Assembly: GCA_007134225.1 (NCBI GenBank)
Contig: SLLE01000025.1
Span: 1-49,309 of the forward strand
Direction: 5' to 3'
Source: Tindallia sp.
GTDB taxonomy: Bacteria > Bacillota > Clostridia > Peptostreptococcales > Tindalliaceae
DNA length: 49,309 nt
The notes beneath the pieces are model-generated. The model had not been told where the DNA came from and searched no databases. It was given only the letters and a program-made list of their open reading frames with translations. Shown one piece after another: positions 43,947 to 49,309 of the stretch; position 1 is the stretch's first letter; each line of letters begins with the position of its first letter. A program made the translations under genes and the position numbers.

Positions 43947-44113
43947 AACGCATCAATCGTTCGATGGTGATTTCATCATATGTAAGCTGAGCTTTCTGTG
44001 AAATAGGGCTTCATTGCGGAGTGTGCTTCGCTCCCTTATGGAACGGAGAGCTTTTTACATGAATCCTTTTTATCAGACGCGCATATCCTAAAACATTTAA
44101 AGGGGGAAGATAA
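43947..44113 (+). ncRNA. leuS leader with an internal terminator (attenuator candidate)
   Basis: The leader begins with a GAACG/CGTTC hairpin and ends with RBS AAAGGGGG. It holds a 10-bp helix closing a long hairpin plus TTTTT upstream of leuS. A T-box would be expected for leuS in a Firmicute, but the conserved TGGNACCGCG sequence is absent. The regulatory signal is unknown; a plain intergenic terminator for rsfS transcripts is an alternative. Confidence 0.45.
43990..44056 (+). terminator. Terminator or attenuator hairpin upstream of leuS
   Basis: AGCTTTCTGT at 43990-43999 pairs along all ten positions (two G-U) with ACGGAGAGCT at 44043-44052, then TTTTT. Inside, GGAG at 44018-44021 pairs with CTCC at 44031-44034. 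Confidence 0.75.
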
Positions 44114-46582
44114 TTGTCAACCTATGATTTTCATACAATCGAAGGAAAATGGCAAAATTCTTGGAATGAGCAAGAACTGTATAAAACAGCTGAATCTGAA
44201 AGACCAAAGTACTATGCTTTAGAAATGTTTCCATATCCTTCCGGAAAAATACATATGGGGCATGTTCGGAACTATTCAATTGGTGACGTAGTAGCGCGCT
44301 ACAAAACCATGAAAGGATTCGATGTTCTTCATCCGATGGGGTGGGATGCCTTTGGACTGCCGGCTGAAAATGCAGCCATTCAGAATAAGATTCATCCCAA
44401 TCCATGGACGGATAAGAATATCGAAGAAATGAAAAACCAGTTAAATAAGCTTGGTCTCAGCTATGACTGGGAGCGGGAGGTTTCTACCTGCTCACCAGAC
44501 TATTACCGATGGACTCAGTGGATTTTTTTGCAATTCTTTCATCATGGACTTGCATATAAAAAAGAATCGAGGGTTAACTGGTGTCCTTCCTGTGACACCG
44601 TATTGGCAAATGAACAGGTGGTTAATGGGCAGTGTGAACGATGTGACAGTCATGTAAAAAAAGAAATGTTAAATCAGTGGTATTTTAAAATTACAGACTA
44701 TGCAGATCAATTACTGGAGGATTTGGATTTGCTCCAGGGTTGGCCGGATAAAGTTAAGACCATGCAGGAAAATTGGATTGGGAAAAGCACAGGTGCTGAT
44801 ATCAATTTCCCGGTAGATGGAATGGATTTTCAGCTAAATGTATTTACCACCAGACCGGATACGGTTTTTGGAACAACGTGTATGGTCATGGCACCGGAGC
44901 ACCCTTATGTTAAGCAAATGACGAAGGGGACGGAGTACGAAAAACCAGTTCATGATTTTATTCACAAGTTGCAGCATATGAGTGACATTGAAAGAACATC
45001 AACGGATACCGAAAAAGAAGGCATGTTTATCGGGCGTTACTGCGTCAATCCATTTAATGATGCTAAAATACCGATTTATATTGCCAATTATGTTTTGGCA
45101 GATTATGGTTCCGGTGCGATCATGGTCGTTCCGGCTCATGACCAGCGAGATTTAGATTTTGTTAATAAATACAATATTGACGTTGTGCCTGTCATTAAGC
45201 CGAAAGATGCAGAAGAACCCTATCACATCGAAAAAGAAGCTTATGACGGAAAAGGGATGATGATCAATTCCGGTAAATACAATGGAATGGATTGCGATAA
45301 GGCTTTTGATGCAATCTGTGATGATATGGAAACTCAGGGTACCGGACAACGAACCGTCAGTTACCGCCTCCGTGACTGGCTGCTGTCGCGCCAACGATAT
45401 TGGGGTGCTCCCATCCCCATTGTCTACTGCGACGGCTGTGGCATCGTACCCATTAAAGAAGAGGACCTGCCAGTTGAATTACCCCTGGACATCGAATTCA
45501 GTGGCAAAGGCAAATCGCCCTTAACAACCAGTCAATCTTTTTTGCAGGCAGAGTGCCCAACCTGCGGTGGAAAAGCAACCAGAGAAACAGATACCATGGA
45601 TACCTTTGTTGATTCCTCCTGGTATTTTCTTCGGTATACGGATCCACACAATGAAACACTGCCCTTTGACAGAGAAAAAGTTAGTCAGTGGATGCCTGTC
45701 AATCAGTACATTGGCGGAGTGGAGCATGCTATTCTTCATTTGCTGTATTCCAGATTCTTTGTAAAAGTCATGAAAGATTTGAAGTTATTGGACTTTGATG
45801 AACCATTTCTCAACCTGCTGACCCAGGGGATGGTCTTAAAAGATGGTGCAAAAATGTCGAAATCCAAAGGCAATGTGGTAAGCCCGGAAGAAATTATACG
45901 GGAATACGGAGCCGATACGGCCAGGTTGTTCGTTCTTTTTGCGGCACCCCCGGAAAGAGACCTGGAATGGAGCGATCAAGGAGTGGAAGGTTGTTACCGC
46001 TTCTTGAACCGTGTATGGCGACTGGTACAAGAAGTGATTCAGGAACAGCATGCAAACCTGATTAAAGACACCATGGATGAAGAAGACAAAGCCGTTTCCT
46101 TTAAAATACACAGTACCATCAAAAAAGTGACAGATGATATTGATACGCGATTTAATTTTAATACGGCAATTAGTGCGGTAATGGAGCTGGTAAACGAATT
46201 ATATAAATACAAAGCCCTTGATAAAGTAAGAATAAACGGAAAACTTTTGCAGCAAGGAATAGAGACCGTGCTGATCCTCATGGCACCCTTTGCGCCTCAT
46301 ATGACGGAAGAACTGTGGAGTCAAATGGGCCATCAAGAATCAGTGCATCGAAAATCCTGGCCGGAAGCAGACTTAAACGCGCTGATTAAAGATGAAGTTG
46401 AAATCGTGGTTCAGTTAAATGGAAAACTGAAAGAAAAGATACTGATTCCTGCGGCTCTTTCTAAAGAAGAAACAGAGGAAAGAGCAATGAACAACGACAA
46501 AGTAAAGGAAAGCATCGAAGGAAAAGAGATTAAGAAAGTGGTTGTGGTTCCAGGAAAACTGGTGAATATTGTCGCCAAATAG
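44114..46582 (+). CDS. leuS: Leucyl-tRNA synthetase
   Basis: An 822-residue class I synthetase that charges tRNA-Leu. The HIGH motif appears as HMGH at residues 47-50 and KMSKS as AKMSKSKGN near residue 580. The editing domain (CP1) lies at about 220-410 with the threonine-rich [10 protein letters not shown] motif, and zinc-type cysteines occur in [13 protein letters not shown] and CPTCGG. Length is normal. Translation starts at TTG 44114 behind AAAGGGGGA. It has its own promoter and a terminator-bearing leader. Confidence 0.98.
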   Translation: MSTYDFHTIEGKWQNSWNEQELYKTAESERPKYYALEMFPYPSGKIHMGHVRNYSIGDVVARYKTMKGFDVLHPMGWDAFGLPAENAAIQNKIHPNPWTDKNIEEMKNQLNKLGLSYDWEREVSTCSPDYYRWTQWIFLQFFHHGLAYKKESRVNWCPSCDTVLANEQVVNGQCERCDSHVKKEMLNQWYFKITDYADQLLEDLDLLQGWPDKVKTMQENWIGKSTGADINFPVDGMDFQLNVFTTRPDTVFGTTCMVMAPEHPYVKQMTKGTEYEKPVHDFIHKLQHMSDIERTSTDTEKEGMFIGRYCVNPFNDAKIPIYIANYVLADYGSGAIMVVPAHDQRDLDFVNKYNIDVVPVIKPKDAEEPYHIEKEAYDGKGMMINSGKYNGMDCDKAFDAICDDMETQGTGQRTVSYRLRDWLLSRQRYWGAPIPIVYCDGCGIVPIKEEDLPVELPLDIEFSGKGKSPLTTSQSFLQAECPTCGGKATRETDTMDTFVDSSWYFLRYTDPHNETLPFDREKVSQWMPVNQYIGGVEHAILHLLYSRFFVKVMKDLKLLDFDEPFLNLLTQGMVLKDGAKMSKSKGNVVSPEEIIREYGADTARLFVLFAAPPERDLEWSDQGVEGCYRFLNRVWRLVQEVIQEQHANLIKDTMDEEDKAVSFKIHSTIKKVTDDIDTRFNFNTAISAVMELVNELYKYKALDKVRINGKLLQQGIETVLILMAPFAPHMTEELWSQMGHQESVHRKSWPEADLNALIKDEVEIVVQLNGKLKEKILIPAALSKEETEERAMNNDKVKESIEGKEIKKVVVVPGKLVNIVAK

Positions 46583-46613
46583 AGAAACAAGAAATAAAAA
46601 GGAGCCGTTCAAG

Positions 46614-47273
46614 ATGGATAATCATCAAAAATTGCACCCAACACTGGCTAGCTTAATCCCCTTGGTTCACTCCATGGGAAAAACCCTGGGAAAGAACTGC
46701 GAAGTTGTTTTGCATGAAATTAACCAATCGGTGAAAACGATCGTAGCCATCAGCAATGGTCATGTGACTGGAAGATCTGTTGGAAGTCCTTTGGTAAATG
46801 AAGGCTTGGAAGCAGTTCGAAAAGGTGATCAGTCGGATCATATCATTAATTATAAAAATAGAAGCACTGATGGTAAAATATTAAAATCATCAACGATGAT
46901 GCTGCGGGATGAGAAAGACGAGATCATTGGATGCCTTTGTATTAATATTGATATATCCGAATTCATGATTGCCAAAAAAGTGCTGGAAGAATTTACAAGT
47001 ATCGAGCAGAACGAAGTGGATCACTTTCACGACACGGGCTACAACAGCGTTAGTGATGTTTTAAACAACCTGGTTACAAGAACCCTGGAGGAATTCGGAA
47101 AACCGGTGGCATACATGAATAAAGAAGAGAAGGTGTCCATCGTAAAAAAGCTGGATGAACAAGGTGCATTCCTGATTAAGGGTGCGATTGATTATGTCGC
47201 TAAAGTTTTGTGTGTATCCAGGTACACCATTTATAACTACCTGGATGAAATACGTGCCAACGAACCTTCTTAA
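46614..47273 (+). CDS. YheO/DauR-like transcriptional regulator (PAS-like and HTH)
   Basis: A 219-residue regulator. The N-terminal YheO-type PAS domain (about 5-120) includes GKNCEVVLHEI and DEIIGCLCINIDIS; the C-terminal HTH domain (about 160-215) includes GAIDYVAKVLCVSRYTIYNYLDEIR, with Cys209-like position in the helix region. The family includes DauR, a repressor of D-arginine use. The ridA gene starts 28 nt later, and together they suggest control of amino-acid catabolism. ATG 46614 follows AAGGAG with 9-nt spacing; an earlier in-frame start inside leuS is unlikely. Confidence 0.88.
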   Translation: MDNHQKLHPTLASLIPLVHSMGKTLGKNCEVVLHEINQSVKTIVAISNGHVTGRSVGSPLVNEGLEAVRKGDQSDHIINYKNRSTDGKILKSSTMMLRDEKDEIIGCLCINIDISEFMIAKKVLEEFTSIEQNEVDHFHDTGYNSVSDVLNNLVTRTLEEFGKPVAYMNKEEKVSIVKKLDEQGAFLIKGAIDYVAKVLCVSRYTIYNYLDEIRANEPS

Positions 47274-47301
47274 ACGAACCTTAAAGAAAGGAGATATCAT
47301 C

Positions 47302-47682
47302 ATGAGTAAAATGCATGCAACAGACAAAGCACCTGCAGCCATCGGTCCCTATTCCCAGGCAGTGGAGGCGGGAGACATGATTTTTATTTCTGGACAATTA
47401 CCGCTGGACCCGGAAACCATGGTATTTGTTTCAGATGAAATTCAGGAACAAACGAGACAATCCCTGGTCAATATAAAGGCAATTTTGGAATCGGCCGGCT
47501 ACCGAATGGAACAGATCATTAAAACGACGGTGTTTATTAAAGACATGAATGAATTTGGTAAAATGAATGATACCTACGCTGAATTTTTTCAGGCGCATAA
47601 ACCTGCGCGGGCCTGTGTCGAAGTTGCAAGACTGCCAAAGGATGCACGAGTAGAAATAGAAGCCATTGCCATAAAGGAATAA
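47302..47682 (+). CDS. ridA: RidA family 2-iminobutanoate/2-iminopropanoate deaminase
   Basis: A 126-residue enzyme that hydrolyses reactive enamine/imine intermediates made by PLP enzymes. Motifs: APAAIGPYSQAVEAGDMIFISGQLPLDP at the N-terminus (read in parts) and PARACVEVARLPKDARVEIEAIA at the C-terminus, which contains the catalytic Arg of active RidA. ATG 47302 follows AAAGGAG. Cotranscribed with the DauR-like regulator and closed by a strong terminator. Confidence 0.95.
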   Translation: MSKMHATDKAPAAIGPYSQAVEAGDMIFISGQLPLDPETMVFVSDEIQEQTRQSLVNIKAILESAGYRMEQIIKTTVFIKDMNEFGKMNDTYAEFFQAHKPARACVEVARLPKDARVEIEAIAIKE

Positions 47683-47691
47683 AACAAAGAT

Positions 47692-47739
47692 AAAGCCGGT
47701 CCTGTTCACTTTGTGAATTCAGTTGACCGGCTTTTTTTT
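47692..47739. terminator. Bidirectional terminator between ridA and the D,D-carboxypeptidase gene
   Basis: AAAGCCGGTC at 47692-47701 pairs with GACCGGCTTT at 47725-47734, with eight Ts to 47739 on the plus strand. On the minus strand the hairpin is followed by T-rich sequence, so it can serve the convergent gene too. Confidence 0.9.
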
Positions 47740-47742
47740 CGA

Positions 47743-49056
47743 TCATTGGTATCGTTCCATTCGTTTCCGTGAATACATTTTTCTTTTTCTTTTTCGAAGT
47801 CGAAACAAATGGATGTGCCATAATACAAAACTAATCAAAACAGCACCGATAAGGACCACAAAGACAGGAATGCGACGATAAAGCGGCAGGTATTCTACCG
47901 ATTCCATGGCAATCAGATTTGTTTCACCCAGAATTTGATTCTCATGGTAATAAACAGCTTTACCAAGCACCTGATGAGACTCAATGGGTGCCACGTAAGA
48001 ATCTGCAGCTTCAATTACCTGAGTAATGTTCCCGGTGGAGACATGAGACGGAATAATCGTGTGAATAGCCTTTTCGGTGAATAGAGAAAGTGTTTCTCTC
48101 GTTCCGTGCTGGATGGTTACGCTGGCAGCCAACATCTTTTCGTCCGTAAGCGTAACCAGCTGGTAGCTGTCTAAGCCATAGTCCAGCAACGTTCTTGAAT
48201 CTGAATATAGGTTTTCCCGATCTGCATTTAAAATAACGGCGATGACCCGACGGCCATCGTCGGAAGCAGAACTAATGAGACAATGTTGTGCTGCGTTGGT
48301 ATACCCTGTTTTAATACCATCCACACGTGGAGAATAAATATCAACCAATGCATCTCGATAAAGAATCCGATGGCTGGGACCTTTTCCCCAAAGAAACCGG
48401 TTGCTATTATTATAGATGCGCTGTTCTGGTGTTTCCAGCGTTTCGGGAATAATCAATGAGGGGCTGGAAACGATCTCGCGAAAAACCGGATTTTGCATGG
48501 CATAACGGGAAATGATGGCTAAATCATAAGCCGTTGTGATGTGATCTTCATCGGGAAGTCCGTGGGGATTTGTGAAATGTGTATTTTTTGCTCCGATTTC
48601 GATGGCTTTCTCATTCATTTCATCAACAAAGGCCTCAACACTGCCGGAAACATGACGAGCCAGCACCTCTGCCACATCATTTCCTGAACGAATTAACAGA
48701 GCCTTTAACAAAGTCTCGACGGTAAAAGACTCACCTGGCAGTATAAACATACTGGCGCCGGCAACGCCAGGTTCGTAATCAATGTGAACCATTTCGTCCA
48801 GGGCTGTATTCTCCAATACGACAATGGCAGTCAATACTTTGGTGGTACTGGCAGGATAAGTGGGATAATAAGCATTTTTTTCATAAATGATTTCTCCAGT
48901 AACTTCATCCATGAGGATCGCCCTTGGAGAATGAATATCCGGATGTTCTGCTGAGTAGATGGTAAGTGTTGCTGTAGAGAGGATGAAAACGATGCACAGT
49001 AACAGGGCAACAATCTTTTTTGCCCGATGATCACTGAATAAATGACGTGGTTTCAA
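47743..49056 (-). CDS. D-alanyl-D-alanine carboxypeptidase (DacA/PBP5 family)
   Basis: A 437-residue membrane-anchored enzyme that trims the terminal D-Ala from stem peptides. N-terminal signal/anchor (about 14-36), catalytic motifs S70-T-T-K73, S124-G-N126 and K249-T-G251, and a PBP5-type C-terminal domain. Unlike Gram-negative PBP5, a second transmembrane helix lies near the C-terminus (about 397-420), followed by a very basic Arg/Lys tail (RLRKRKRKMYSRKRMER) that should sit in the cytoplasm. Start TTG 49056 (minus strand) behind GGAG with 9-nt spacing. Confidence 0.94.
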   Translation of the reverse strand: MKPRHLFSDHRAKKIVALLLCIVFILSTATLTIYSAEHPDIHSPRAILMDEVTGEIIYEKNAYYPTYPASTTKVLTAIVVLENTALDEMVHIDYEPGVAGASMFILPGESFTVETLLKALLIRSGNDVAEVLARHVSGSVEAFVDEMNEKAIEIGAKNTHFTNPHGLPDEDHITTAYDLAIISRYAMQNPVFREIVSSPSLIIPETLETPEQRIYNNSNRFLWGKGPSHRILYRDALVDIYSPRVDGIKTGYTNAAQHCLISSASDDGRRVIAVILNADRENLYSDSRTLLDYGLDSYQLVTLTDEKMLAASVTIQHGTRETLSLFTEKAIHTIIPSHVSTGNITQVIEAADSYVAPIESHQVLGKAVYYHENQILGETNLIAMESVEYLPLYRRIPVFVVLIGAVLISFVLWHIHLFRLRKRKRKMYSRKRMERYQ

Positions 49057-49160
49057 TCGTATCGACTCCGTTCAAATGTGGGATATAATAAAGATTCCAT
49101 GGAATAATCGGGAATATTAAAGTTTCATGTGGAAAACACTCACTCAATTATAGTACAATA

Positions 49161-49189
49161 AGTATAGCATTTTGTTAAGTGCTATTCAA
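49161..49189 (-). promoter_or_regulatory. Promoter of the D,D-carboxypeptidase gene
   Basis: On the minus strand TTGAAT (49189-49184), a 17-nt spacer ending in TGC and TATACT (49166-49161) form a promoter with extended -10. It gives a leader of about 100 nt. It lies in the 176-nt divergent region, which holds nothing else I can name. Confidence 0.65.
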
Positions 49190-49232
49190 AAGAAAATCAA
49201 TGACATCTGAAAGTTGAACTGGAGGGAATGGC

Positions 49233-49309
49233 TTGGAATTGACAAAAAAGCACAAATTGATCCTGTTAGCTGTTGCAATTGTTATTTTTGCCGGCATATC
49301 GATTCGAGA
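49233..49309 (+). CDS. Membrane-anchored protein, N-terminal fragment (runs off window)
   Basis: From TTG 49233, six nt after GGAGGG, the frame stays open to the window end (25 full codons). It reads a short Lys-rich stretch followed by a hydrophobic segment LILLAVAIVIFAGISI, i.e. a signal anchor. Its position near leuS and rsfS would suit a ComEA-like protein, but too little is present to assign it. Confidence 0.6.
   Translation, partial: MELTKKHKLILLAVAIVIFAGISIR

Noticed and set aside
43944-43970. Leader peptide MNASIVRW before leuS
   Set aside because: The ATG is upstream of the predicted transcription start, has no ribosome site and no leucine codons.

Overview
The window looks like chromosomal core genome of an anaerobic, low-to-moderate-GC Firmicute of the class Clostridia. 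The support is Shine-Dalgarno-led operons with frequent TTG/GTG starts, an Rnf complex in the order CDGEAB, an S-layer-homology (SLH) protein, a minCDE locus, a Prp/L27 pair with the Firmicute L27 N-terminal extension, and selenocysteine use. I suspect a selenium-using, possibly alkaliphilic, amino-acid-fermenting or acetogenic clostridium; that part is inference. I see no prophage, insertion sequence or CRISPR array.

Layout. 1-305: end of a tRNA cluster (Gly partial, Ser-GCU, Pro-UGG, Phe-GAA) closed by a terminator. 394-2541: a UvrD-type helicase. 2664-6631: a formate dehydrogenase operon, with a selenocysteine (in-frame UGA) catalytic subunit translationally coupled to a fused AsrA/AsrB-like iron-sulfur flavoprotein. 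6798-8374: a YczE-like membrane protein converging on a nitrilase. 8487-13182: a same-strand run encoding a small protein with an in-frame UGA (a second, easily missed selenoprotein of Cys-Sec type), an SLH protein, a cysteine desulfurase, ThiI and MoaC. 13235-16558 (minus): Mog and a class A penicillin-binding protein. 16780-22744: housekeeping genes (HflX, a Nudix protein, YigZ, a CoA-binding protein, NadE, YebC, an SH3-NlpC/P60 hydrolase). 23035-27923: rnfCDGEAB behind a structured leader. 28065-35681: Gx transporter, DUF4321, RadC, MreC, MreD, PBP2 and MinCDE, with mreB and rodA missing from their usual places. 35711-39731: radical SAM protein, its DUF2344 partner and RNase G. 39890-43924: L21, Prp, L27, Obg, NadD, YqeK and RsfS. 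44114-47682: LeuS, a YheO/DauR-like regulator and RidA. 47743-49056 (minus): a D,D-carboxypeptidase. 49233-end: the start of a membrane-anchored protein.

How the parts fit. MoaC and Mog make the molybdopterin cofactor needed by the formate dehydrogenase. That enzyme, through its flavin/iron-sulfur partner, would exchange electrons with NAD(P)H or ferredoxin. Rnf couples ferredoxin and NADH to an ion gradient. NadE and NadD supply the NAD. The cysteine desulfurase feeds sulfur to ThiI. Selenocysteine insertion (SelA, SelB, SelC, SelD) must be encoded elsewhere.

Most notable points: the overlooked UGA-containing Cys-Sec gene with its own SECIS-like hairpin (8487-8807), the Sec-FDH with a one-chain AsrAB partner, unassigned leader RNAs before rnfC and leuS, and the cell-shape operon without mreB or rodA.
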